Below, piece by piece: positions 18,486 through 27,625 of a stretch of DNA of 64,000 bases (the stretch's first letter is position 1; every line of letters starts with the position of its first letter). The DNA lies in the NCBI RefSeq assembly GCF_015354315.1, contig NZ_JADKYY010000007.1, positions 62,001 through 126,000 on the forward strand. Direction: 5' to 3'. The notes below the pieces were generated by a model that saw nothing but the letters and a program-made list of their open reading frames with translations, had not been told where the DNA came from and did no database searches. This DNA is from Planobacterium oryzisoli. Lineage in GTDB: Bacteria > Bacteroidota > Bacteroidia > Flavobacteriales > Weeksellaceae. A program made the translations under genes and the position numbers.

Positions 18486-19046
18486 ATGGAACAACAAACA
18501 AATTATAAAACAGTAGTATTTGGAGGAGGCTGCTTCTGGTGCGTGGAAAGCTGCTTTAATATGCTCAAGGGCGTGGTCAGTGCCGTGAGCGGATATTCTG
18601 GGGGAACCACCGAAAACCCCACGTACGAAGAAGTATGTACCGGTACCACCAACCATGCCGAAGTAGTGAAAATAACCTATGATCCTTCCCAGATTTCTTA
18701 CTCGCAACTAATGGAAGTATTTTTCTTTCTGCACGACCCTACGCAGCTCAACCGTCAGGGGGAGGATGTAGGAACACAGTACCGTTCGGTTATTTTTTAC
18801 CAGAGCCCTGAGGAATTGGAAGAGGCATTGGAGGCGATTTCCGTGTCAAAAAATTCAGGCCGTTGGCAAGGGGACTACGTAACCGAGTTGGCGCCGTTTA
18901 GCGTTTTCTATCCCGCGGAAACATACCATCAAGGTTATTACCATGTCAATCCCAATACACCGTATTGCAGTGCAGTGGTAGGACCCAAAATACAGAAATT
19001 CAAAACGTATTTTGGCGAGAAGAACTACTTAAAAGAACAGGGTTAA
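18486..19046 (+). CDS. msrA: Peptide-methionine (S)-S-oxide reductase MsrA
   Basis: This 186-residue protein repairs oxidised methionine. The catalytic cysteine is C16 in FGGGCFWCVE, followed by GYSGG, the substrate segment VGTQYRSVIFY and YHQGYY near the C-terminus. The length and the absence of an MsrB domain or signal peptide indicate a stand-alone cytoplasmic MsrA. It lies 24 bases after the ROK gene, and its end overlaps the stop of the GNAT gene on the other strand by 4 bases. Confidence 0.96.
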   Translation: MEQQTNYKTVVFGGGCFWCVESCFNMLKGVVSAVSGYSGGTTENPTYEEVCTGTTNHAEVVKITYDPSQISYSQLMEVFFFLHDPTQLNRQGEDVGTQYRSVIFYQSPEELEEALEAISVSKNSGRWQGDYVTELAPFSVFYPAETYHQGYYHVNPNTPYCSAVVGPKIQKFKTYFGEKNYLKEQG

Positions 19047-19489
19047 CGGATCATCTCCGAGTGGGGGATCCCGTCTTCTAGGTACTGCTTTCCGGTGGAG
19101 ACGAATCCCAAACGGGAGTAAAATTCTAAGAGGTAATCCTGAGCGGAAATCTGTACTTTATGGCCAGGATACGCAGAGTCCAGAATTTCCAAAGCGCGGG
19201 TCATTAATTGTTTTCCCAGCTCCTGCCTTCGGAAAGGCGTAGTTGTCAAGACGCGTCCTATAGAGGCATTTTCAAAACGTACGCCGGGTGCAAACAGCCG
19301 GCAGTACGCTGCAATGTGTCCCTGCTTTTCTGCCCACAGATGGGTAGCTTTCTGATCCCATTGATCCAGCTCGGGGTACGGACAGTGTTGTTCTACAACA
19401 AACACATCCACTCTGGAGCGCAGTAAACCATAGAGTTCTGTAGTAGTAAGTTCTTCAAAGGACTTATTGAACCACTGCACGTTATTCAT
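19043..19489 (-). CDS. GNAT family N-acetyltransferase (ElaA-like)
   Basis: With the ATG at 19489 ([20 protein letters not shown]) the protein has 148 residues; an upstream ATG at 19501 would extend it into engB by four more codons. ElaA-like hallmarks are [21 protein letters not shown], the acetyl-CoA P-loop in [15 protein letters not shown] and the C-terminal [20 protein letters not shown]. The substrate is unknown for this family. The start overlaps the engB stop by 8 bases, suggesting translational coupling. Confidence 0.88.
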   Translation of the reverse strand: MNNVQWFNKSFEELTTTELYGLLRSRVDVFVVEQHCPYPELDQWDQKATHLWAEKQGHIAAYCRLFAPGVRFENASIGRVLTTTPFRRQELGKQLMTRALEILDSAYPGHKVQISAQDYLLEFYSRLGFVSTGKQYLEDGIPHSEMIR

Positions 19490-20105
19490 TGAATTGTACA
19501 TTGCTTTTTTTGAGCATGGCATTAGTCTCACTGATTATATCTAAGATTTGCGCGCAACCGGTCTTCTTTTCTGCGGAGGTAAGAATCATTTGGGGTAAAT
19601 CTTCCCAGTATTCAAGCAGCTTGGTTTGGTAGGCCTGTAGATTTCTTTGCGCAGCCCCAGGTTTTAATTTATCGGTTTTGGTCAGAACTATAGTGAACGG
19701 AATGGCACTTTCTCCGCACCATTCCATGAACTCCAGGTCTATCTTCTGCGGTTCGTGACGAGAATCCACCAAGATGAACAGATTCACAAGGTTTTTGCGG
19801 TTGAGAATATAATTGGTTATCAGTTTTTCAAACTCCTTGCGCTGTACTTTAGAGACCTTTGCATATCCGTACCCTGGTAGATCGGTTAGGTACCACTCTT
19901 CATTGACCAGGAAGTGGTTGATCAGCTGGGTTTTCCCAGGCGTCTGTGAGGTTTTCGCCAGGTCTTTCCGGTTCATCATCGCATTTATAAGAGAAGACTT
20001 TCCCACATTGGAACGGCCAATGAATGCGTACTCAGGCAGATTTCCCTCAGGGCAGTCCTGCCATCGTTGTGAACTCTTAAGGAATTCTGCAGTTTTAATT
20101 ATCAT
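19482..20105 (-). CDS. engB: Ribosome biogenesis GTP-binding protein EngB (YihA/YsxC)
   Basis: This 207-residue TRAFAC-class GTPase is needed for large-subunit ribosome assembly. All G motifs are readable: G1 [11 protein letters not shown]2 [10 protein letters not shown]3 [11 protein letters not shown]4 TKTDKLKPG and G5 SAEKKTG. The length is typical. It starts 44 bases after the alpha/beta hydrolase stop, with an intrinsic terminator between, and its end overlaps the GNAT gene start. Confidence 0.96.
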   Translation of the reverse strand: MIIKTAEFLKSSQRWQDCPEGNLPEYAFIGRSNVGKSSLINAMMNRKDLAKTSQTPGKTQLINHFLVNEEWYLTDLPGYGYAKVSKVQRKEFEKLITNYILNRKNLVNLFILVDSRHEPQKIDLEFMEWCGESAIPFTIVLTKTDKLKPGAAQRNLQAYQTKLLEYWEDLPQMILTSAEKKTGCAQILDIISETNAMLKKSNVQFNE

Positions 20106-20115
20106 AGTACTGTGT

Positions 20116-20142
20116 AAAAAAAAATGGAAGCTACGACTTCCA
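20116..20142 (-). terminator. Intrinsic terminator after the alpha/beta hydrolase
   Basis: On the minus strand TGGAAG, a 6-base loop and CTTCCA are followed by nine T residues. It sits 8 bases after the hydrolase stop and immediately upstream of engB. Confidence 0.75.
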
Positions 20143-20149
20143 CTTATAG

Positions 20150-20920
20150 TTATTTGGCAGACTTATCGGAAGAAAGCCAATTAAATAAAATTTCATTGAA
20201 CTCGTCGGGTTTTTCCATCATGGCAGCATGCCCGCACTCATCCATCCAAAAAAGTGTGGAGTTTGGAATGAGCTTATCCATATCCACCGCCACCTCAGGG
20301 GGCGTTACATTATCCTGCTTCCCCCAAATGATACAAACCGGCGCCATTATTTTGTGCAGCTCTTTCTCCATATTGTGCTTGATTGCACTGCGCGCAAGCA
20401 TGACCGTCTTTATTCCTTTACCGCGGTCATTTACAATGGCAAAGACCTCATCCACCAGTTCCTCGGAAGCTACTGCGGGATCGTAAAAAACTTCCTGGGC
20501 TTTTTTCTTAATATACTCCCGATCGCTTTTCCTTGGAAAACTATCCCCGAAAGACCTTTCATATAGGCCGGAACTACCGGTCAGCACTAAGTTTTTTACC
20601 AAATCAGGACGCGACAGAGTAAGTATGAGCCCAATATGTCCGCCCATGGAGTTTCCTACAACGGTAGCAGGTTCCCCCACCACTTCTTCAATAAAGCGGG
20701 CGACGTACTTTGCAATGCTGCTAAGATTCGTATTAAGAACCGGAAGGTCGTAGATGGGTAGTTCGGGAAAATATACCTTGTAACCCTTTTTAGAAAAAAA
20801 GGCTATCAAAGAAGTAAAATTACTAAGACCTCCCATTAAACCTTGGAGCAGAACAATAGGTTGTCCTTCCCCTTCAGCTATATAGTTGAATTTTTTATCT
20901 TTTTTAGCTTTAAATAACAT
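20150..20920 (-). CDS. Alpha/beta fold hydrolase
   Basis: The ATG at 20920 ([20 protein letters not shown], 256 residues) is preferred over an upstream TTG. The fold is clear: oxyanion segment [12 protein letters not shown], nucleophile elbow [10 protein letters not shown], acid residue in [12 protein letters not shown] and catalytic His in [12 protein letters not shown], so the triad is complete. It is a cytoplasmic serine hydrolase of the esterase/lipase or C-C hydrolase type with unknown substrate. It is divergent from the dcw cluster, sharing the upstream region with mraZ, and has its own downstream terminator. Confidence 0.85.
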   Translation of the reverse strand: MLFKAKKDKKFNYIAEGEGQPIVLLQGLMGGLSNFTSLIAFFSKKGYKVYFPELPIYDLPVLNTNLSSIAKYVARFIEEVVGEPATVVGNSMGGHIGLILTLSRPDLVKNLVLTGSSGLYERSFGDSFPRKSDREYIKKKAQEVFYDPAVASEELVDEVFAIVNDRGKGIKTVMLARSAIKHNMEKELHKIMAPVCIIWGKQDNVTPPEVAVDMDKLIPNSTLFWMDECGHAAMMEKPDEFNEILFNWLSSDKSAK

Positions 20921-20939
20921 AGTTTGTTTTAGCGCAGAG

Positions 20940-20947
20940 CAAAAATA
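20940..20947 (-). promoter_or_regulatory. Candidate -7 element for the hydrolase gene
   Basis: On the minus strand TATTTTTG fits TAnnTTTG and ends 19 bases before the ATG at 20920. A TTG at the expected -33 position is not evident. Confidence 0.4.
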
Positions 20948-21015
20948 CAAATTTCGATACGTATTTATTAAAATTGCCCGAGATACTTTAAAAGTAATAA
21001 AAAAAATGATTTAAA

Positions 21016-21043
21016 GTGTAAACCGAGCACTGATAATTTACAC
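21016..21043. repeat. 7-bp inverted repeat with 14-base spacer, possible operator
   Basis: GTGTAAA at 21016-21022 is mirrored by TTTACAC at 21037-21043. The arms are 21 bases centre to centre, two helical turns, as expected for a dimeric DNA-binding protein. It lies between the divergent hydrolase and mraZ genes and is not followed by a T-run, so a terminator is unlikely. Confidence 0.35.
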
Positions 21044-21123
21044 GAATCGCTCTACAGTCTAAAAAATACATTTTCAAGTAGTTAGTACGGTATTCCAAAA
21101 GTTATTCACATTAAGTCAAAAAG

Positions 21124-21148
21124 TGGGAAAAAGTGGGAGCTTTTGGAA
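21124..21148 (+). promoter_or_regulatory. MraZ box: TGGGA repeats at 10-bp spacing
   Basis: TGGGA (21124-21128), TGGGA (21134-21138) and TGGAA (21144-21148) are direct repeats separated by exactly 5 bases each. TGGGN repeats with 5-base spacers are the known binding sites of MraZ upstream of its own gene in proteobacteria. They lie 24-48 bases before the mraZ ATG, so autoregulation of the dcw cluster by MraZ is likely. Confidence 0.8.
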
Positions 21149-21157
21149 TTATTTATA

Positions 21158-21165
21158 TAAATTTG
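21158..21165 (+). promoter_or_regulatory. Candidate -7 element for the dcw cluster
   Basis: TAAATTTG fits TAnnTTTG just downstream of the MraZ box and ends 6 bases before the mraZ ATG. If used, transcription would start at or next to the start codon, giving a leaderless message. The -33 region would overlap the TGGGA repeats and no TTG box is seen there. Confidence 0.4.
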
Positions 21166-21171
21166 TCCCAA

Positions 21172-21639
21172 ATGAAGAATTTTATTGGGACATACGAATG
21201 TAAAATTGACGATAAAGCACGTCTGAAAGTTCCCTCTTCCTTAGCTAAGCAAATGGAAGAATTTGGGGAAGACGGCTTTGTGGTCAAGCGCTCTGTGTTC
21301 CAGCCCTGTCTGGAGGTATATCCAATGAAACATTGGGATAAAATGATGCACAAAATTAACGGATTGAATCGGTTTGTTAAGAAGAATGCAGACTTTATCA
21401 GAATGTTTACCGCCGGGGTGAAGACTGTACAGGTGGACAACGCCGGTAGAATACAGATTTCAAGAGACTTAGCTCAGTTTGCCTCCCTCACCAAAGAGGT
21501 GGTGGTTACCAGTGCTGGAGAGCTGTTTGAAATCTGGGACAAGCAGGCCTACGAGGAAGTTATTTCGGTTTCACAGGCCGACTTTGCTCAATTGGCGCAG
21601 GACGTAATGGGAGATCTGCCTTCCGATTTATCTTTATAA
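21172..21639 (+). CDS. mraZ: Transcriptional regulator MraZ
   Basis: The ATG at 21172 gives the family N-terminus MKNFIGTYECKIDDKARLKV (155 residues); the frame upstream reaches only a GTG lying within the MraZ box. Two SpoVT/AbrB-like MraZ domains are visible, each with a D-x-K/A-G-R signature: DDKARLKVPSSL near residue 12 and VDNAGRIQISRDL near residue 88. MraZ forms rings that bind TGGGN repeats and usually represses its own operon. It is the first gene of the division and cell-wall cluster, 15 bases upstream of rsmH. Confidence 0.95.
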   Translation: MKNFIGTYECKIDDKARLKVPSSLAKQMEEFGEDGFVVKRSVFQPCLEVYPMKHWDKMMHKINGLNRFVKKNADFIRMFTAGVKTVQVDNAGRIQISRDLAQFASLTKEVVVTSAGELFEIWDKQAYEEVISVSQADFAQLAQDVMGDLPSDLSL

Positions 21640-21654
21640 TATCCAAACTCAGTT

Positions 21655-22551
21655 ATGGAGTATCATGTTCCGGTTTTACTGCATCAAAGTGTAGACGATC
21701 TGGTGGTTAACCCAGAGGGTATCTACGTGGACTGTACCTTTGGTGGCGGTGGGCATTCCCGGGAAATTCTTAAAAGACTTTCCGACAAAGGACGTTTGTT
21801 TGCCTTTGATCAGGACGTGGATGCCCTGGAAAATACTATTGAAGACGCCCGGTTCACTCTAGTAAATCAAAACTTTCGGCATCTTGAGAATGCTCTGATG
21901 ATGTATGGGGTATCCCAAGTCGATGGTATCCTTGCCGATTTAGGGGTTTCCTCCCACCAGTTTGACGCTTCTTCAAGAGGGTTTTCCACCCGATCGACAG
22001 GACCGTTGGATATGCGGATGAATGCACTGCAGAGCTTGGATGCAAAAACCATCGTAAACACCTACGAAGAAGAGCATCTTGCTAATTTGTTTTTCCATTA
22101 CGGAGAGCTTCGGGACGCACGCAAACTGGCGCGCATCATTGTCCATGCCCGTAAGGAGAAGGCCATAGAATCAACACAGGATTTAAAGGATTTGTTTGCC
22201 TTTATTCCCGCACACAAGCAAAATAAGTTTTTCGCCCAAGTTTTTCAGGCCCTGCGCATTGAAGTGAATCAAGAGCTCGAAGCACTTAAAGAAATGCTGC
22301 AGCAGTCGTACCGAGTTCTTAAGAGCGAGGGGCGCCTGGTAGTGATTTCGTACCATTCCCTGGAGGACAGGCTGGTAAAGCGTTTTATAAAGAACGGGAT
22401 GTTTGAGGGGCAGCCCGAAAGAGATATTTACGGAAATTATAAAAAGTCCTTTGAGTTGCTCCGTAGCAAAGCATTTGTGCCCTCACCGGAGGAAGTGGAA
22501 GTAAACTCCAGAGCCAGAAGTGCAAAACTCAGAACCGGAATCAAAGTATAG
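21655..22551 (+). CDS. rsmH: 16S rRNA (cytosine(1402)-N4)-methyltransferase RsmH
   Basis: This 298-residue SAM-dependent enzyme (old name MraW) N4-methylates C1402 of 16S rRNA in the decoding centre. Motifs are YHVPVLLHQSVDDL at the N-terminus, the SAM loop VDCTFGGGGHSREIL, GILADLGVSSHQFD, FSTRSTGPLDMRM and VISYHSLEDRLVKRF near the C-terminus. Length and start agree with the family. It is the second gene of the cluster, as in most bacteria, 8 bases before ftsL. Confidence 0.97.
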   Translation: MEYHVPVLLHQSVDDLVVNPEGIYVDCTFGGGGHSREILKRLSDKGRLFAFDQDVDALENTIEDARFTLVNQNFRHLENALMMYGVSQVDGILADLGVSSHQFDASSRGFSTRSTGPLDMRMNALQSLDAKTIVNTYEEEHLANLFFHYGELRDARKLARIIVHARKEKAIESTQDLKDLFAFIPAHKQNKFFAQVFQALRIEVNQELEALKEMLQQSYRVLKSEGRLVVISYHSLEDRLVKRFIKNGMFEGQPERDIYGNYKKSFELLRSKAFVPSPEEVEVNSRARSAKLRTGIKV

Positions 22552-22559
22552 CAGAGGAC

Positions 22560-22925
22560 ATGGTTAGAAAAAATTCGGGCAAATTCAAACAGAAACTAAC
22601 CTTCATTGATATTGTGAAGGGAAATTTCCTGAACCGTGAGGAGTTAAAGGCGCACTACAAATATTTTCTTCTCCTGTTCGTATTGATGCTCATCATGATA
22701 TACAGTAACCATTTGGTGAACCAGAAAATAGAAACAGTGAACGCCTTAAAAGAAGAGGCCGAAGAATATAAATCGCGCAACGCTTATGCGCAAAGCCGCT
22801 TGATAAAAGTTAAGATGGAATCGGAACTAAGCAAAGAAATGATTAAGGATTCTTTGCTGCCGCTGGAAAGCCATCCCCACAAATTGTTAATAAAGTTAGA
22901 AAGTACGAATGCGGAAGCCAAATGA
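22560..22925 (+). CDS. ftsL: FtsL-like cell division protein
   Basis: This 121-residue bitopic protein has a basic cytoplasmic N-terminus (about 35 residues), one transmembrane helix (about 39-57, YFLLLFVLMLIMIYSNHLV) and a periplasmic coiled-coil segment (IETVNALKEEAEEYKSRNAY). Sequence similarity to E. coli FtsL is weak, as usual for this fast-evolving family, but topology, size and position between rsmH and ftsI fix the assignment. It should act in an FtsQ-FtsL-FtsB-like complex that activates septal synthesis. Its end overlaps ftsI by 17 bases. Confidence 0.85.
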   Translation: MVRKNSGKFKQKLTFIDIVKGNFLNREELKAHYKYFLLLFVLMLIMIYSNHLVNQKIETVNALKEEAEEYKSRNAYAQSRLIKVKMESELSKEMIKDSLLPLESHPHKLLIKLESTNAEAK

Positions 22926-24900
22926 ATTTGAAACCAAACGAAAGTATGCACTGCGCTGGGGATATCTCTTTGCGCTGACTGCTTTTATTGTTTTCGTCGT
23001 TTTTCTGGCAAGGATACTGGTACTCCAAAACACCAATGTGGAGGAAATACGGCAAGATTACATAAGTAAAAACTATAGGGAAGCCACTCTGAAAGCAGCC
23101 CGGGGAAACCTATACGCATCGGACGGTTCGATCCTTGCCACCACGGTCATGCGTTACGATATCTTTATTGATTTTAAGGTGATTAGGGACACGGCCTACG
23201 CAAACAACATTGGGCCGCTGACCGATTCCCTCAGTATGATGTTTGGCAAGCCCAGAACCTACTTTCGGCAGAAATTCGACGCCCAGAGAGCCAAAGGCAA
23301 TCAGTACTATAATTTGGTTCGGGGACTGGATTTCGATCAGTACGACAGAATCCGCAAATTTCCGCTTTTCAAGAAAGGAAAAAACCGAGGCGGTTTTATA
23401 GTGGACAGAAATTATAAGCGGGAACTTGCCACTACCGAAATTGGGGCAGGAACCATCGGAATGGACAACGGCCAATACCAATCGGGACTCGAAGGTGCAT
23501 TCAGCAAATATTTACGCGGCACCGACGGAACGCGTCTGGAGCAGCGCATTAATTCTTCACAATGGAAACCGATAGACTTCTGGAAAGTAAAGGAACCCAT
23601 TGACGGTCAGGATGTCTATACCACCATCGACTTACGAATTCAGGATATTGCAAGCTCTGCCCTGGAAAAGCAGCTGATAGAATTTGATGCGCACCATGGC
23701 AGTGTACTGGTCATGGAAGTGGAAACCGGGAAAGTACGCGCTATGGTAAATTTAAGGCGCACAGAACCGGGCGTCTACGTGGATGCATACAATTATGCGC
23801 TCAAAGACGCCACCGAACCAGGATCCACGTTCAAAACGGTATCACTCCTTGCCGCAATGGACGATGGCTTCATTAACGACAGTACCACAGTGGATATAGG
23901 CAACGGTAGGTGGGTCTATGCAGGTCAACCCATTTCTGACGGGCACGGAAGCGGGGTTTACGATATCAGTGATGTGCTGGCAAAATCCAGTAATGTGGGA
24001 TCCGCCAAGCTTATAACCAAATACTATGGAGAGAAACCGGAAGTATTTCTGGATCATCTGAGAAGATGGAAGATGTTTGACAAAATGGACATCGAATTAC
24101 CGGGAATCACCAAACCGTATATTCAGACACCTAAGAGTGAACGCTGGAGCAAAGGAGCCCTTGCTTCCCTATCGTTTGGATATGCTTCACGCTTTAATTT
24201 ATTACAGCTAACTACCTTTTACAATGGTATTGCCAATAAGGGAAAGATGGTCAAACCTTTGTTTATCGAGAAGATTGTCAAGGACGGAACCCAAATATTT
24301 ACAGCAAAACCGGAAGTGATGGTTGCCCGGATGGCCTCCGACGATGCCATTAGAATGATGACAGCGGCGCTGACCAAGGCAGTGGAAAAGGGCACTGCCC
24401 GGAGTATCTTCACGCCCAACCTTAAAATGGCCGGAAAAACAGGAACGGCGCGGTTTGAATACTGGAAGCCGGGACCGACCAAGTATCAGGCGTCGTTTGC
24501 AGGATTTTACCCTGCGGACAACCCCAAATACACATGCATTGTGATGGTCAATCAGCCGGACAATTCTAAGAGCTACTACGGATCCGTCGTGGCCGCTCCG
24601 GTATTTAAAGAAATCGCCGGCAAAACGTTTCTAAAGACCCCACAGAACATTGAAAAGGAAATGCTTGTAGACAAAAAAGTGGACTTGAGCAAAATGGCTT
24701 TAAAAGACAGGAAACTCTCCATTGCCGGAAACGTGATGCCTATTGTTACAGGCATGGTAGGCAAGAATATAATTCCACAATTAGAAAATGCCGGATACCG
24801 GGTAGAGTTCAAGGGAGTAGGTCGCGTAATGGAACAGTTTCCACTGGCAGGTACCGTTATAAATAGAAATCAGCGGATTTACTTACGCCTACAAAATTAA
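22909..24900 (+). CDS. ftsI: Septal penicillin-binding protein FtsI (PBP3-type transpeptidase)
   Basis: The 663-residue class B PBP has one N-terminal transmembrane helix (about 16-38), a dimerisation/pedestal domain and a transpeptidase domain. Its active-site motifs are S306-T-F-K (EPGSTFKTV), S360-S-N (AKSSNVGS) and K509-T-G (GKTGTARF). A PASTA-like domain occupies about residues 605-663 (GMVGKNIIPQLENAGYRV), as in flavobacterial FtsI. It cross-links septal peptidoglycan together with FtsW. It overlaps ftsL by 17 bases and murE begins directly after its stop. Confidence 0.95.
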   Translation: MRKPNEFETKRKYALRWGYLFALTAFIVFVVFLARILVLQNTNVEEIRQDYISKNYREATLKAARGNLYASDGSILATTVMRYDIFIDFKVIRDTAYANNIGPLTDSLSMMFGKPRTYFRQKFDAQRAKGNQYYNLVRGLDFDQYDRIRKFPLFKKGKNRGGFIVDRNYKRELATTEIGAGTIGMDNGQYQSGLEGAFSKYLRGTDGTRLEQRINSSQWKPIDFWKVKEPIDGQDVYTTIDLRIQDIASSALEKQLIEFDAHHGSVLVMEVETGKVRAMVNLRRTEPGVYVDAYNYALKDATEPGSTFKTVSLLAAMDDGFINDSTTVDIGNGRWVYAGQPISDGHGSGVYDISDVLAKSSNVGSAKLITKYYGEKPEVFLDHLRRWKMFDKMDIELPGITKPYIQTPKSERWSKGALASLSFGYASRFNLLQLTTFYNGIANKGKMVKPLFIEKIVKDGTQIFTAKPEVMVARMASDDAIRMMTAALTKAVEKGTARSIFTPNLKMAGKTGTARFEYWKPGPTKYQASFAGFYPADNPKYTCIVMVNQPDNSKSYYGSVVAAPVFKEIAGKTFLKTPQNIEKEMLVDKKVDLSKMALKDRKLSIAGNVMPIVTGMVGKNIIPQLENAGYRVEFKGVGRVMEQFPLAGTVINRNQRIYLRLQN

Positions 24901-24912
24901 ATGTGCAAAGTG

Positions 24913-26373
24913 ATGGAACTAAATAAATTACTTAGAAATACACCTTTAAAGGAGACAGTCGGCAGCACTTCACAAGAGATTTCGGCGTTGGAATTTGACA
25001 GCCGCAAAGTTAGTTTTGGTTCTTTGTATGTAGCACTAAGCGGTACCCTCAGCGACGGGCACAACTATATTGATGCTGCAATAAGCAAAGGAGCTACCGC
25101 AGTAGTTTGCGAGCAATTACCTCAAAGCCTGCTGGAGCAAGTATGCTATCTGGTGGTAGAAGACGCTCACAAGACCTTAGGCCTGCTAGCCTCCGCATTT
25201 TATGGGCACCCAAGCACAAAGCTCACCTTGGTAGGTGTGACAGGAACCAATGGCAAGACATCCGTAGCTACACTTCTGCACGATACCTTTACAAAACTGG
25301 GTAAGAAATGCATCCTGCTCTCTACAGTAGAAAATCGCATCGGCAGCGAAAAAGAACCTGCCACGCACACCACTCCGGATGTAGTAACGATAAATAAAAT
25401 TCTGGCCAAAGGACTGTCGGAAGGTTGTGAATATGCGTTTATGGAAGTAAGCTCGCACGGCATCGTACAGCAGCGTATTAGCGGACTTACCTTTAAGCTA
25501 GGCGCTTTTACCAACATTTCGCACGACCATCTGGATTACCACGAAACATTTGCTAAGTATCTAAAAGCAAAAAAAGCCTTTTTTGATTCTTTGGGCCCAC
25601 AGAGCATAGCTGTAACGAACCTGGACGACCGCAATGGAAACGTGATGCTTCAAAATACGGCAGCAAAAAAAGTGGGGTATGCAACCAAGAGTGTGGCTTC
25701 GTACCAGGGACGCCTTATTGAGACTGGATTTGAAGGCATGCACCTGAGGTTTAATGGAACGGATTTCTGGACGGGACTATCCGGTGATTTTAATGTATCG
25801 AATCTTCTTCTGGTATTTGCCGTAGCAAGTGAACTGGGGTTTGAAAAACAAGAAATTCTTTCCGTGCTTTCCACTTTAGAAAGAGTAAAGGGCCGGTTTG
25901 AAACCTTTAAATCCGATTCAGGAATCTACTTCATAATTGACTATGCGCATACCCCCGATGCCCTAGCCAATGTTTTGGATACTATAAATGCCATCCGCAC
26001 CAAAAACGAACGCCTTATTTGTGTATTTGGCTGTGGAGGCGACCGGGATAAGGCCAAGCGGCCGGAAATGGGAAGAATTGCCACGCAGAAAGCAACGTTA
26101 TCGATCCTTACTTCGGACAACCCAAGGACAGAAGATCCCAGCGCAATTATTAAAGATATCGCCAGTGGAGTGCTCCCTAGCGATTTCAACAAATACACGG
26201 AAATATCGGACCGTGAACAGGCTATTAAAATGGCAATAAAATTCGCTGAACCAAAAGACATAGTACTGGTGGCAGGAAAAGGACACGAAACGTATCAGGA
26301 AATTGGCTCTGAGCGTCTGGAGTTTGACGACCGTAAGAAGATCATGGAATTATTGTACATAATGGGTAAATAA
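24913..26373 (+). CDS. murE: UDP-N-acetylmuramoyl-tripeptide synthetase MurE
   Basis: I prefer the ATG at 24913 (MELNKLLRNTPLKET, 486 residues), which matches family N-termini; an ATG at 24901, directly after the ftsI stop, would add four residues. The ATP-binding GVTGTNGKTSVATLL, the tripeptide-ligase region FTNISHDHLDYH and the substrate motif TSDNPRTEDP are present. DNPR is the signature of meso-diaminopimelate-adding enzymes, so the cell wall should be of the mDAP type. Cytoplasmic, third amino-acid addition step of precursor synthesis. Confidence 0.96.
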   Translation: MELNKLLRNTPLKETVGSTSQEISALEFDSRKVSFGSLYVALSGTLSDGHNYIDAAISKGATAVVCEQLPQSLLEQVCYLVVEDAHKTLGLLASAFYGHPSTKLTLVGVTGTNGKTSVATLLHDTFTKLGKKCILLSTVENRIGSEKEPATHTTPDVVTINKILAKGLSEGCEYAFMEVSSHGIVQQRISGLTFKLGAFTNISHDHLDYHETFAKYLKAKKAFFDSLGPQSIAVTNLDDRNGNVMLQNTAAKKVGYATKSVASYQGRLIETGFEGMHLRFNGTDFWTGLSGDFNVSNLLLVFAVASELGFEKQEILSVLSTLERVKGRFETFKSDSGIYFIIDYAHTPDALANVLDTINAIRTKNERLICVFGCGGDRDKAKRPEMGRIATQKATLSILTSDNPRTEDPSAIIKDIASGVLPSDFNKYTEISDREQAIKMAIKFAEPKDIVLVAGKGHETYQEIGSERLEFDDRKKIMELLYIMGK

Positions 26374-26382
26374 TTAGACAGA

Positions 26383-27624
26383 ATGCTTTATTATCTATAC
26401 GAATATCTAGTTTCACAAGACATCCATATTCCTGGGCTTAATCTTCTCAGGTATATTTCGTTCCGTGCAGCCATCTCCGTATTAATGTCGCTGGCAATAG
26501 CGCTCCTATACGGAAAAAAAATAATCAACTACCTACGGCGAAAGCAAATGGGTGAGCTTGTGCGGGACCTTGGGCTTGAAGGACAAAAACAAAAAGAGGG
26601 TACTCCTACGATGGGAGGGCTCATTATCATACTGGCCACTCTAATTCCTGTACTTCTTTTTACCCAAGTCCTCAATGTATATATCCTTCTTCTGATTATT
26701 TCCGTGGTGTGGATGGGCGCAATAGGATTCCTTGACGACTATCTCAAGAAGATGAAAAAGAATAAGGACGGTCTTAGTGGAAAATTTAAAGTCATAGGGC
26801 AAGTGGGACTTGGTCTGATTGTAGGGATTACCATGTTTTTTCACTCCGATGTGGTTGTTAAAAGAAAATACGCCGATGCGCAGGTATTGAACCGAAACAA
26901 TGTGGAAAAGAACTTTATGGAGACGGAAAAGTCTACAGTCTCTACTGTACCTTTTGTTAAGAACAACGAATTTGACTACAGCGGGGTGCTGTTCTGGATG
27001 GAGGAAAGCGACGCGGAAAAGTGGGCTTGGATCGTATTTATTCCTATAGTTATTTTCATAGTAACGGCCGTTTCCAACGGAGCGAATATTACCGATGGCA
27101 TCGACGGGCTGGCGGCGGGGACCAGCGCAGTAATCTTACTGACCCTGGCGTTTTTTGCCTATGTTTCGGGTAATATGATCTTTTCCGACTATCTGAATAT
27201 AATGTTCTTACCCAATATGGGGGAGACTACCATTTTTGCCGTAGCAATGGTGGGAGCGGTAATAGGATTTTTTTGGTACAATACCTATCCGGCTCAGGTG
27301 TTTATGGGCGATACCGGCAGTCTGATGCTGGGAGGCGTAATTGCGGTGCTGGCAATTATTCTTCGCAAAGAACTTTTGATTCCGGTTCTCTGCGGGATCT
27401 TTGTGATAGAAAACCTCTCGGTTATGCTTCAGGTGGCGGTATTTAAATACCGTAAGAAACGCTTTGGACTAGAATATGCGCAGATGAACCGTCTGTTCAA
27501 GATGTCCCCGCTGCACCATCATTACCAAAAAAGTGGATACCACGAAAGTAAGATTGTCAACCGTATGATCATCATTGGGGTTATGCTGGCAATTGTTTGT
27601 TTAATTACGCTGAAAACAAGATAG
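26383..27624 (+). CDS. mraY: Phospho-N-acetylmuramoyl-pentapeptide-transferase MraY
   Basis: The 413-residue polytopic enzyme transfers phospho-MurNAc-pentapeptide to undecaprenyl phosphate, giving lipid I. Family motifs are the KEGTPTMGG loop, the Asp-rich [33 protein letters not shown] and the C-terminal [11 protein letters not shown]. It is about 50 residues longer than the E. coli enzyme because of an insertion (about 160-210, from [11 protein letters not shown] to the [10 protein letters not shown] segment) that is usual in Bacteroidetes. It starts 9 bases after murE and ends one base before murD. Confidence 0.97.
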   Translation: MLYYLYEYLVSQDIHIPGLNLLRYISFRAAISVLMSLAIALLYGKKIINYLRRKQMGELVRDLGLEGQKQKEGTPTMGGLIIILATLIPVLLFTQVLNVYILLLIISVVWMGAIGFLDDYLKKMKKNKDGLSGKFKVIGQVGLGLIVGITMFFHSDVVVKRKYADAQVLNRNNVEKNFMETEKSTVSTVPFVKNNEFDYSGVLFWMEESDAEKWAWIVFIPIVIFIVTAVSNGANITDGIDGLAAGTSAVILLTLAFFAYVSGNMIFSDYLNIMFLPNMGETTIFAVAMVGAVIGFFWYNTYPAQVFMGDTGSLMLGGVIAVLAIILRKELLIPVLCGIFVIENLSVMLQVAVFKYRKKRFGLEYAQMNRLFKMSPLHHHYQKSGYHESKIVNRMIIIGVMLAIVCLITLKTR

Positions 27625-27625
27625 A

